Positions 1-6,894 are shown, counted from the first letter of the stretch. The stretch: 7,020 bases of DNA from an uncultured Rhodobacterales bacterium (GCA_937901055.1 CALCGO010000101.1:1-7020), one strand, 5' to 3'. The notes: generated from the sequence alone by a model not told the origin. A program made the numbers and translations.

Positions 1-1
1 G

Positions 2-1309
2 GCTGCGCTTGATGCGACGGGGCATGATATTGTCGGACCGGTTGAGCTACTTTTTGATGGTGAGGAAACAAAAGCCGCGATTGAACGGTTACAGGCTGGA
101 AATATTGACCAACTTTTACTTCTACAAGTGACCTTCACCGATGCGTCTATGACAGTCGAGGCCGCGAACGCTTTTGATGTTCCCATTTCCATTTGGGCAG
201 TGCCCGAGCCGCGCATCGGGGGACGATTGCGTTTGAATGCTTTTTGCGGTCTCAATCTGGCTAGTCACGCTTTGGGTCTGAATGGTCGCGAATTTTCGTG
301 GCTCTACATAAACCCAGAAAGTGATCCAGTTTCCGAACTTCATGCGTTGTTTTGCGGTACGCGGATTAGTGGACGTACGGAGGGTCAGCCTTCAACTGAA
401 TTCGCGTCAGAACAAGGGGCTGAGATTACCCAAAGGATTAACGGTAAGCGGATTGCACGCATTGGGGAGCGCCCTTTAGGTTTTGATACATGTGACTACT
501 CAAAAGACGAAATGATGGATCTTTCGGGGGTTTCAGTCGACGAGATGACACTTGACGATCTTTTTGATTCGGCGAGCGCAGCGTCTGCTGAAGACACTGC
601 AATAGTTATGCAGGTCGCCACCAATACTTTGGATGGGCTGGATACCGTAAATCAGATAGAACTGGATAAATCCCTCAAACTGAAAGTTGCGCTAGACGAA
701 ATCCGGCAAAACGGCGGTTATGACGCGTTTGCTATCCGGTGTTGGCCCGAAACATTTACAGAATATGGCGGCGCAGTTTGCGGACCTGCATCAATAATGG
801 GCGAAGCACGCGTACCTTGTGCCTGCGAGGCCGACGTTTATGGCGCTTTAACACAACTGGTGTTGCAAGAAGTGGCGCAAGCACCGGTATTCCTAACCGA
901 CCTCGTTGACATGGACGTTGAAGACAATACCGGAGTTGTCTGGCATTGTGGGCAGGCGCCAATTTCAATGCGTGATCCTGATTATCAGGCGATGGCAACA
1001 ATACACACCAATAGAAAAATGCCATTGCTGTATGAATTTCCACTACGCGAAGGTCAGGTAACTTTTGTCCGGATATCGCAAGCCTTTGGTGAACCTAAAA
1101 TGATTTTGGCAGGTGGGAAAATGCTAAAACGACCGATGTCATTCACCGGTACGTCAGGAGCTGTTCAATTTGACAACGATGCAAAATCTACGCTTGAGAA
1201 TATCATGTCATCAGGCTTAGAGCATCATCTGGCACTGGCCTACGGTGAACATCGCCCGCTTTTGCGGGCCACTGCCGCAGCAATGAACCTGCCAATACTG
1301 GAGCTCTGA
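2..1309 (+). CDS. L-fucose isomerase-like sugar isomerase, 5'-truncated; candidate sulfoquinovose isomerase
   Basis: The frame is open from base 2 with no stop, giving 435 visible residues. The GTG at 128 lies inside conserved sequence, so it is not the start, and the true N-terminus lies left of the window. The protein resembles the L-fucose/L-arabinose isomerase-like group (COG2407 type), which interconverts aldoses and ketoses using a divalent metal. Residue numbers below count from base 2. The N-terminal domain contains a VPISIWAVPEPR stretch (about 61-72). The C-terminal part carries RCWPE (246-250), CEADV (275-279) and VWHCG (313-317), whose Glu, Asp and His are likely metal or catalytic residues. 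The Gfo/Idh gene starts 1 nt after the stop. With ComDE downstream, the natural inference is isomerisation of a sulfosugar such as sulfoquinovose to sulfofructose. Family membership is fairly secure; the substrate is inferred, and another deoxy- or pentose sugar is possible. Confidence 0.8.
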   Translation, partial: AALDATGHDIVGPVELLFDGEETKAAIERLQAGNIDQLLLLQVTFTDASMTVEAANAFDVPISIWAVPEPRIGGRLRLNAFCGLNLASHALGLNGREFSWLYINPESDPVSELHALFCGTRISGRTEGQPSTEFASEQGAEITQRINGKRIARIGERPLGFDTCDYSKDEMMDLSGVSVDEMTLDDLFDSASAASAEDTAIVMQVATNTLDGLDTVNQIELDKSLKLKVALDEIRQNGGYDAFAIRCWPETFTEYGGAVCGPASIMGEARVPCACEADVYGALTQLVLQEVAQAPVFLTDLVDMDVEDNTGVVWHCGQAPISMRDPDYQAMATIHTNRKMPLLYEFPLREGQVTFVRISQAFGEPKMILAGGKMLKRPMSFTGTSGAVQFDNDAKSTLENIMSSGLEHHLALAYGEHRPLLRATAAAMNLPILEL

Positions 1310-1310
1310 G

Positions 1311-2405
1311 ATGACAATACGTTACGGTTTGATTGGTTCCGGGATGATGGGGCAAGAACACATCCGAAACCTAAATCTTCTGGACGGGGCAGCAGTAACA
1401 GCGGTTGCTGACCCTGATGAAAAAATGCGGAACTTGTCGGTGAAAACATCTGGTGGGACTGCGAAAGCGTTTACCAATTATACAGACATGCTATCCGCTG
1501 ATATTTGTGACGCATATGTGATTGTTGCACCCAACGATACGCATCATGCGATCCTCCTGGACATATTGCCAAAAAACAAACCTATCCTGTGTGAAAAACC
1601 CTTATGCACAACCACGGCTGATTGCCGTGATATTATCGCAAAGTCGCAAAATCGCAGCGCGCCAACATGGGTGGCAATGGAATACCGTTATATGCCACCA
1701 GTGCAGCGTTTATTGGAGGAAGTGCGAAAGGGTACCACCGGTTCACCGCAAATGATGGCTATCCGCGAACATCGTTTCCCGTTCCTCCCAAAAGTTGGTG
1801 ACTGGAATAGATTCAGCGATCGCACAGGCGGCACATTGGTTGAAAAGTGTTGTCACTTTTGGGATTTAATGCGCTTGACGCTGCAAAGCGATCCGATACG
1901 GGTTTACGCGTCAGCAGCGATGGATGTTAACCACACGGACGAGCGTTATGACGACAAGGTTCCGGATATTAGCGACAACGCCTTTGTAACCGTTGAATTT
2001 GCAAACGGCGCTCGCGGGATGCTTGATCTATGCATGTTTGCAGAAGGTTCTTATTGGCAGGAAGTGATCTCGGTCACGGGACCAGCTGCGCGCGTTGATG
2101 CATGTGTTCCGGGCCCGGCACGATTTACCAGTGACGGTGCCGAGCGGGCGTCACAAATCGTGATTTCAGATCGCGCAAGCAAGAACATTATGACTGAGGA
2201 TGTCGAAGTTGACGAGGCCATACTTCAGGCCGGAGACCATCACGGTTCCAGCTTCTTTCAGCACCAGAAGTTTCTGGAACTTGTGAGAACGGGTCGTGGG
2301 CAACCAGAAGTCACATTGGAAGATGGTCTATGGTCTGTTCGAGTAGGTGAGGCTGCGGAATTGTCGGCTCGCACAAGTCAAGCGATCAGTTTGGATGACA
2401 TATAA
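1311..2405 (+). CDS. Gfo/Idh/MocA-family NAD(P)-dependent protein; candidate NAD+-dependent sulfoquinovosidase
   Basis: A 364-residue protein of normal length for the family. It starts at ATG 1311, with GGAG at 1300-1303 inside the end of the isomerase gene. The N-terminal Rossmann fold shows GSGMMG (residues 9-14), an ADPD end to strand beta-2 (33-36), VAPNDTHH (72-79) and the family's EKP signature (95-97). The C-terminal alpha/beta domain contains MEYRYMPP (123-130), KVGDWNRF (161-168) and GGTLVEKCCHFWD (173-185). In that last motif the His182/Asp185 pair is retained, and Glu-Lys-Cys stands where many relatives have Asp-Lys-Gly or Asp-x-Gly. Most relatives are sugar or inositol dehydrogenases. 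A glycosidase branch uses transient NAD+ oxidation, and from memory NAD+-dependent sulfoquinovosidases (GH188) belong to it. Next to a mutarotase, an isomerase and ComDE, release of sulfoquinovose from its glycosides is an attractive inference. Ordinary sulfosugar dehydrogenase activity is the alternative. The superfamily call is secure; the function is not. Confidence 0.85.
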   Translation: MTIRYGLIGSGMMGQEHIRNLNLLDGAAVTAVADPDEKMRNLSVKTSGGTAKAFTNYTDMLSADICDAYVIVAPNDTHHAILLDILPKNKPILCEKPLCTTTADCRDIIAKSQNRSAPTWVAMEYRYMPPVQRLLEEVRKGTTGSPQMMAIREHRFPFLPKVGDWNRFSDRTGGTLVEKCCHFWDLMRLTLQSDPIRVYASAAMDVNHTDERYDDKVPDISDNAFVTVEFANGARGMLDLCMFAEGSYWQEVISVTGPAARVDACVPGPARFTSDGAERASQIVISDRASKNIMTEDVEVDEAILQAGDHHGSSFFQHQKFLELVRTGRGQPEVTLEDGLWSVRVGEAAELSARTSQAISLDDI

Positions 2406-3409
2406 TGCATAAATTCGGAGAAATGTCTGACGGCACAGAAGTTCACCGCGTACAACTTTCCGGCTACGGATTGACTGCAAATATTCTGACATATGGTGCG
2501 GTTCTTCAAGATTTACGCTTGGACGGGCATGAACCCCCGCTTGTTCTTGGATTTGAGGATTTTGAATCTTATCTGGCATATTCGCCCTATTTCGGTGCAA
2601 CCGCGGGCCGCTATATTAACCGAATTCGAGATGGCCATTTTGAGATCGACGGAAAGACCTATCAACTTGATCAAAACTTTCTGGGTAAACACTGTTTACA
2701 TGGCGGATCAGCCGGCATTGGCAAACGGATCTGGGATATAGAAGAGCAAAGTAGCGACTCTGTAACGCTCTCAATTGTGTTGGCTGACGGTGAAATGGGT
2801 TTCCCAGGGGAAATGAGAGTTCAAGCGATATTTAAGCTTCAACCGAACAGTACACTCGACATACGTTACTCAGCCATCACTGATAAACCTACCATCTGCA
2901 ATATTGGCCACCACAGTTACTTCAACCTTGATGGTGGTAAAACAATTCAAGAGCATACGTTGCAAGTACATGCTTCGCATTACACGCCAGTTGATGATGA
3001 ACTGATCCCGACCGGGAAAGTTGTTGATGTCGAAAGTACGAGATTCAACTTTCAGGAACCCAAAGAAGTTAAACTAGGTGTTCAAGATGAAATTCTAGAT
3101 CACAATTTTTGCCTTTCCTCTGGTCGGGAAAGATTGCGATCCGTTGCAACTTTACACAGCCCACCTTCAGGTGTGTCAATGCAGATAAATACCACTGAAC
3201 CGGGTCTTCAAGTTTATGATGGCGCCAAAATAAACATACCGGTTCTCGGGCTTGACGGAACGATGATGGAACCCCGTGCAGGTATCGCACTTGAGCCACA
3301 GGTTTGGCCGGATTCGACACATCACAGCCACTTTCCCCAAGCGATTTTGAATCCAAATGAACAATACTCCCAGCACACGCAGTTTGCGTTCACAAAGGTA
3401 AGAGCATGA
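2405..3409 (+). CDS. galM: Aldose 1-epimerase (mutarotase), GalM family
   Basis: A 334-residue protein, the usual length for GalM-type mutarotases, which are cytoplasmic and interconvert alpha and beta sugar anomers. Recognisable segments are FGEMSDG at the N-terminus, LTYGAVLQ (28-35), FGATAGRYINR (63-73), CLHGG with His99, GHHSYFNL (168-175) with His170, LDHNF with Asp232, and ALEPQVWPDS (295-304). His170 is the expected general acid and Glu297 the expected general base. The ATG at 2405 overlaps the preceding TAA by one base, as TAATG. Only a weak GGA (2393-2395) precedes it, so translation is probably coupled to the upstream gene. An in-frame ATG at 2423 has a GGAG only 2 nt upstream and would remove the conserved FG segment, so the first start is preferred. 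Beside a glycosidase candidate and an isomerase, it may equilibrate sulfoquinovose anomers, as proposed for YihR-type epimerases. That substrate is inferred from context. Confidence 0.9.
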   Translation: MHKFGEMSDGTEVHRVQLSGYGLTANILTYGAVLQDLRLDGHEPPLVLGFEDFESYLAYSPYFGATAGRYINRIRDGHFEIDGKTYQLDQNFLGKHCLHGGSAGIGKRIWDIEEQSSDSVTLSIVLADGEMGFPGEMRVQAIFKLQPNSTLDIRYSAITDKPTICNIGHHSYFNLDGGKTIQEHTLQVHASHYTPVDDELIPTGKVVDVESTRFNFQEPKEVKLGVQDEILDHNFCLSSGRERLRSVATLHSPPSGVSMQINTTEPGLQVYDGAKINIPVLGLDGTMMEPRAGIALEPQVWPDSTHHSHFPQAILNPNEQYSQHTQFAFTKVRA

Positions 3410-4854
3410 CCGATTATTCAAAGTTTCTCAAAGAATCCAATTTGACCAATGGCTCTTGGCACGCTGCTGACAGCAATTCCAATATCCCTGTAACAAACCC
3501 TGCGACTGGCGAAGTTATCGGGAGCGTTCCAAATTGTGGAACGGCAGAAACCGAGCGTGCAATTCAGGTCGCAGCGACTGCTTTCAAGACCTATTCACGA
3601 ACCGATATATCCTATCGCGTCGGGTTGTTGCGTAAACTTCATGATGCGTTGATGGATAATCAGGAAGCGCTCGCCGCTTTGCTAACGGCGGAACAAGGTA
3701 AGCCGCTGTTTGAAGCACGCGGCGAGATCGCAATTGGTGCCGCCTATATCCTTTGGTTTGCCGAAGAAATAAGACGTGCTAAAGGCGAAATAGTACCGGC
3801 ACCGACCAATGATCGCCGCCTTTTGGTTACGCATCATCCGGTTGGGGTGGTCGGAGCAATCACGCCGTGGAATTTCCCCTCGTCAATGCTAGCCCGCAAA
3901 CTGGGGCCAGCACTCGCCGCTGGATGTACCGTTGTTGCGAAACCTGCAACGGCAACGCCGTACTCTGCGCTTGCTTGGGGTGTATTGGCGCTAGAAGTCG
4001 GGTTTCCTGATGGAGTGCTGAACATTTTGACTGGCTCCGCCCGTGAGATTGGCGGTGCAATCATGGCAAGCCCGGATGTTCGAAAGGTAACTTTCACGGG
4101 CTCGACCGAAGTTGGCAAAACGTTAATCAGACAGTCCGCTGACACCGTTAAGAAAGTTTCGATGGAACTGGGCGGCAACGCTCCGTTCATCGTATTTGAA
4201 GATGCGGAAATTGATGCTGCTGTTGAGGGTGCGATGGTCTCTAAATACCGGAACATGGGCCAAACATGTGTTTGCACCAATCGCTTCTATGTTCACGAAA
4301 AGATTCACAATGAATTTGTCGAAAAATTACTGACTGCAACGAAAGCGCTTAAAATAGGTGATGGTGCTGCCGACGGCATTACACAGGGTCCACTGATTGA
4401 TATGGCAGCAGTCGAAAAAGTCGAAGCGTTTATCTCAGATTCTGAATCCAAGGGCGGCCAAATTGCACTTGGTGGTAAACGGCACGCGCTTGGCGAAACT
4501 TTTTTCGAGCCGACGGTCATTACAGGCGCGAACTCGGATATGGATTTTGCCACTGATGAAATCTTTGGCCCTATTGCTGCAGTATTTAAATTTGAAACCG
4601 AAGATGAAGCTGTGGCGGCAGCTAATGCCACTGAATTTGGACTAGCGGCATATGTCTACACGCGTGATGTCGGGCGCATATTCCGGTTAAACGACGCACT
4701 TGATTATGGGCTTATCGGGTTTAACTCGGGCCTAATCACGACAGTTGAAGTTCCCTTCGGCGGCTTGAAAGAGAGCGGTTTGGGAAATGAGGGCGGCAGC
4801 CAAGGCCTTCAGGATTACCTCGAAACCAAATACGTGTGTATCGCGGGAATCTAG
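3406..4854 (+). CDS. GabD-like NAD(P)+-dependent aldehyde dehydrogenase; likely sulfolactaldehyde dehydrogenase
   Basis: A 482-residue protein with a complete aldehyde dehydrogenase fold. It shows PWNFP with Asn156, the cofactor Lys179 in AKPATATP, FTGSTEVG (230-237), MELGGN with general base Glu254, catalytic Cys288 in RNMGQTCVC, and DEIFGP with Glu385. It is closest to succinate-semialdehyde dehydrogenases (GabD). The two arginines that bind the distal carboxylate in that group are present as Arg164 (MLARKLG) and Arg282 (KYRNMGQTC), so a negatively charged aldehyde is expected. Cys290 beside the catalytic Cys matches the GabD redox pair. The ATG at 3406 overlaps the galM stop as ATGA, with AAAGG at 3394-3398 upstream. 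Known sulfolactaldehyde dehydrogenases of sulfo-Entner-Doudoroff bacteria are GabD-like. With slcC and comDE next in line, oxidation of (S)-sulfolactaldehyde to (S)-sulfolactate is the best reading. A plain succinate-semialdehyde dehydrogenase cannot be excluded from sequence alone. Confidence 0.9.
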   Translation: MTDYSKFLKESNLTNGSWHAADSNSNIPVTNPATGEVIGSVPNCGTAETERAIQVAATAFKTYSRTDISYRVGLLRKLHDALMDNQEALAALLTAEQGKPLFEARGEIAIGAAYILWFAEEIRRAKGEIVPAPTNDRRLLVTHHPVGVVGAITPWNFPSSMLARKLGPALAAGCTVVAKPATATPYSALAWGVLALEVGFPDGVLNILTGSAREIGGAIMASPDVRKVTFTGSTEVGKTLIRQSADTVKKVSMELGGNAPFIVFEDAEIDAAVEGAMVSKYRNMGQTCVCTNRFYVHEKIHNEFVEKLLTATKALKIGDGAADGITQGPLIDMAAVEKVEAFISDSESKGGQIALGGKRHALGETFFEPTVITGANSDMDFATDEIFGPIAAVFKFETEDEAVAAANATEFGLAAYVYTRDVGRIFRLNDALDYGLIGFNSGLITTVEVPFGGLKESGLGNEGGSQGLQDYLETKYVCIAGI

Positions 4855-4876
4855 GTTTCACCAAGCCCGAAAAAAC

Positions 4877-4880
4877 AGGA
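4877..4880 (+). promoter_or_regulatory. Ribosome binding site deciding the slcC start
   Basis: AGGA lies 8 nt before ATG 4889 in the 34-nt gap after the aldehyde dehydrogenase stop. It supports MILITEF as the N-terminus rather than the longer in-frame start at 4787. Confidence 0.7.
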
Positions 4881-4888
4881 ATGGCATA

Positions 4889-5815
4889 ATGATTTTAATT
4901 ACCGAATTCATGGATGAGGCTGCGGTGAAATCCTTGGCGAATACATTCGAAACGATCTACGACCCCGATCTTGCTGACAGACAGGACGATATCCCGTCAA
5001 AATTGGCGAATGTCGAAGCACTTATCGTAAGAAATCGCACTAAAGTTACCAAAGAACTGCTGTCTACAGCTCCGAACCTGAAATGTGTCGGGCGTTTGGG
5101 CGTTGGCCTCGATAACATCGATCAGGTTGCTTGTGCTGAACGTGGCGTGACGGTTTTTCCGGCAATTGGAGCTAACAATCTTAGCGTCGCAGAATACGTC
5201 ATATCGTCTGCCATGACGCTGCTACGCGGTGCATACACCTCCACCAATGAGGTTCTGGCTGGCGGATGGCCAAGACAAGCCTGCGCAGGTCGGGAAATTT
5301 CGGGAAAAACGCTGGGCCTAATTGGTTTCGGGGCGATCGCCCAACACACGGCCACTTTGGCACGCGCACTGGGCATGGATATATGTGCATATGATCCCTT
5401 CCTTCCAAGTGACCATAATGCTTGGGAAGGCGCGCAATCGCTCGATCTAGAAGCACTGCTCGTAAAGTCTGACGTCATAAGCCTTCACACGCCCCTGACA
5501 CCGGACACCCATCATCTTATCAACGCCGATCGGCTATCGCACATGAAGACAGATGCGATCTTGATTAACGCAGCACGCGGCGGAGTAGTGGATGAAAGCG
5601 CACTATCAAACGCGCTTAGAGATGGAAAACTGGGTGGGGCTGCTTTCGATGTGTTCGAAACGGAACCGGTGACGCTCGAATCCGGAACAATTTTCAAAGA
5701 CGTACCAAACCTGTTGCTGACACCTCACATCGCGGGTGTAACCGCAGAGTCGAATGTACGGGTCAGCTCGCTAATTGCAAAAACCGTAGCCAATCATTTG
5801 GCGGCGCCCGAATAG
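4889..5815 (+). CDS. slcC: D-2-hydroxyacid dehydrogenase family; likely (S)-sulfolactate dehydrogenase SlcC
   Basis: A 308-residue protein of the D-isomer-specific 2-hydroxyacid dehydrogenase family (3-phosphoglycerate dehydrogenase-like) without a C-terminal ACT domain. The catalytic triad is visible as Arg230 in NAARGG, Glu259 in FETEP and His280 in TPHIAG. The Rossmann motif is GFGAIA (146-151), with Ala in place of the last Gly. Asp169 in CAYDP predicts NAD over NADP. The substrate loops VRNRTKV (47-53) and GRLGVGLDN (68-76) supply Arg48, Arg50 and Arg69, plausible anion contacts. The start at ATG 4889 is set by AGGA at 4877-4880; the frame also runs upstream into the aldehyde dehydrogenase gene, but those residues are non-homologous shadow. 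SlcC of Chromohalobacter, which oxidises (S)-sulfolactate to sulfopyruvate with NAD+, belongs to this family. Position between a sulfolactaldehyde dehydrogenase candidate and comDE strongly supports that role. A phosphoglycerate or other hydroxyacid dehydrogenase is the alternative. Confidence 0.85.
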   Translation: MILITEFMDEAAVKSLANTFETIYDPDLADRQDDIPSKLANVEALIVRNRTKVTKELLSTAPNLKCVGRLGVGLDNIDQVACAERGVTVFPAIGANNLSVAEYVISSAMTLLRGAYTSTNEVLAGGWPRQACAGREISGKTLGLIGFGAIAQHTATLARALGMDICAYDPFLPSDHNAWEGAQSLDLEALLVKSDVISLHTPLTPDTHHLINADRLSHMKTDAILINAARGGVVDESALSNALRDGKLGGAAFDVFETEPVTLESGTIFKDVPNLLLTPHIAGVTAESNVRVSSLIAKTVANHLAAPE

Positions 5816-5823
5816 TAACCAAC

Positions 5824-5827
5824 GGAG
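5824..5827 (+). promoter_or_regulatory. Ribosome binding site of comD
   Basis: GGAG sits 9 nt before ATG 5837, in the 21-nt gap after the slcC stop. Confidence 0.65.
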
Positions 5828-5836
5828 ATATCCAAT

Positions 5837-6343
5837 ATGGCCAAATCAATCGACCATCAATTCGTGGAAGATCTTGCACGAAACCAGATAGGGCTCGTTA
5901 CATCGGTCCCCTGTAAGCAATTAGCAGGCGTAATCGAGGTTCTAGAGCAGCAGAATCAAATCCTGCATGTGCCTTCCAACAAAGAAGACGAGGGAATGGG
6001 CTTGTGCGCAGGTGCATATTTGGGTGGGATGCGCCCGTGTATCGTCATGCAAAACACCGCTATCGGGGTAGTCATCAACACGTTGGCAACTTTGATCCAG
6101 TTTTACCAAATTCCGTTGCCGATGCTCATCAGCTATCGTGGTGAAGTGGGCGAGAAAGTTGCTTGTCAGGTAGAGATGGCGCTGCATACCAAAGCATTGC
6201 TCGAACAGTTATCCATACCGACCTATCACTTTCATCACGCCAGTCAGATTGAAGAGTTCGACGGGATACTCAAACATACTCAGATGTGCAAAAAACCGAC
6301 CGCCATTCTGACCGATGCAAATTTCTGGAGGACTGCAAAATGA
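5837..6343 (+). CDS. comD: Sulfopyruvate decarboxylase, alpha subunit (ComD)
   Basis: A 168-residue protein matching the pyrimidine-binding (PYR) half of a thiamine diphosphate enzyme. Recognisable segments are LVTSVPCKQL (20-29), EDEGMGLCAGAYLGG (50-64) with Glu52 as the expected cofactor-activating glutamate, MQNTAIG (71-77) and ISYRGE (98-103). The SVPC segment and acidic EDEG closely resemble ComD of methanogen coenzyme M synthesis, which with ComE decarboxylates 3-sulfopyruvate to sulfoacetaldehyde. Phosphonopyruvate decarboxylases instead tend to have GVPDS and an NEG motif, and no PEP mutase gene is near. The ribosome binding site is GGAG at 5824-5827, 9 nt before the ATG. The stop overlaps the comE start. 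Split subunits are usual for this enzyme, although fused forms exist. In bacteria it serves dissimilation of sulfolactate or cysteate, which fits the slcC gene just upstream. Confidence 0.9.
   Translation: MAKSIDHQFVEDLARNQIGLVTSVPCKQLAGVIEVLEQQNQILHVPSNKEDEGMGLCAGAYLGGMRPCIVMQNTAIGVVINTLATLIQFYQIPLPMLISYRGEVGEKVACQVEMALHTKALLEQLSIPTYHFHHASQIEEFDGILKHTQMCKKPTAILTDANFWRTAK
6327..6331 (+). promoter_or_regulatory. Strong ribosome binding site of comE inside comD
   Basis: GGAGG lies 8 nt before ATG 6340, within the last codons of comD. It fixes the comE start and is the best Shine-Dalgarno match seen in the window. Confidence 0.8.
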
Positions 6344-6894
6344 TTAGAAACGATATATTGAAATCACTCATTCCTGTCATTACCGACCAACTTGTTATCT
6401 GCAATATCGGCGCACCGTCACAAGAACTATTCGCTATGGATGACCAACCGAGTAATTTTTACATGCTTGGGACTATGGGACTAAGTTCGTCGATCGGATT
6501 TGGCGTTGCGTTAGTTCAGGAAAAATCAGTGATAGCAATTGATGGTGATGGCTCAATTCTTACGAACATGGCGACCTTAGCCACGATCGCAAACAACGAT
6601 CGGGACAATTTCATTCTGCTGATTATTGACAATGGAAGTTATGGGTCCACGGGTGATCAACCAACCTATGCAGGCCAAAAAACATCGTTAGCTGCCGTCG
6701 CTCGCGCATGCGGATGTGGAAATGTCGTCGAATGTGACGCAACCAAAACGGCCAGTGCACTTGAAGCGGCAATTACTGCAAAAGAAATGACCGTAATTGT
6801 CAGTAAATGTGAGTCAGGCAATGTTGACGTTCCAGTTATTGATATGAACCCGATAATGATACGAGAGCGATTTATGTTAGAGGTACAGAGATAA
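6340..6894 (+). CDS. comE: Sulfopyruvate decarboxylase, beta subunit (ComE)
   Basis: A 184-residue protein forming the pyrophosphate-binding (PP) half of the decarboxylase; the active site forms between ComD and ComE. Conserved segments are ICNIGAPSQELF (20-31), FYMLGTMGLSSSIGFG (40-55), the metal and diphosphate motif IDGDGSILTN (67-76), and IIDNGSYGSTGDQPT (95-109), in which Asp97-Asn98 completes the motif. These match methanogen and bacterial ComE well. The start is ATG 6340, overlapping the comD stop as ATGA, with a strong GGAGG at 6327-6331, 8 nt upstream; the frame also runs back to an ATG at 6286, but that lies inside comD and adds unrelated residues. The tight overlap suggests matched synthesis of the two subunits. 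It is the last gene of the run seen here, with no clear terminator behind it. Confidence 0.92.
   Translation: MIRNDILKSLIPVITDQLVICNIGAPSQELFAMDDQPSNFYMLGTMGLSSSIGFGVALVQEKSVIAIDGDGSILTNMATLATIANNDRDNFILLIIDNGSYGSTGDQPTYAGQKTSLAAVARACGCGNVVECDATKTASALEAAITAKEMTVIVSKCESGNVDVPVIDMNPIMIRERFMLEVQR

Noticed and set aside
128..1309. Isomerase starting at GTG 128
   Set aside because: The frame is open back to base 2 and the upstream codons read as normal isomerase-like sequence, so the gene begins before the window.
3834..4280. 148-codon open frame on the minus strand
   Set aside because: It lies wholly inside the well-supported aldehyde dehydrogenase gene and has no recognisable domain. It is a shadow frame.
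3406..4854. GABA shunt succinate-semialdehyde dehydrogenase
   Set aside because: The family match is close, but no GABA transaminase or related gene is nearby and the operon is sulfonate-oriented. Kept as an alternative only.
4787..4888. Extended N-terminus of the hydroxyacid dehydrogenase
   Set aside because: It overlaps the end of the aldehyde dehydrogenase gene, encodes residues unlike the family, and a ribosome binding site supports ATG 4889.
5837..6894. Phosphonopyruvate decarboxylase (phosphonate biosynthesis) as the identity of the last two genes
   Set aside because: The SVPC and EDEG motifs and the NIGAPSQELF...FYMLGTMGL pattern resemble ComD/ComE more closely, no PEP mutase is present, and the neighbours fit sulfolactate oxidation.
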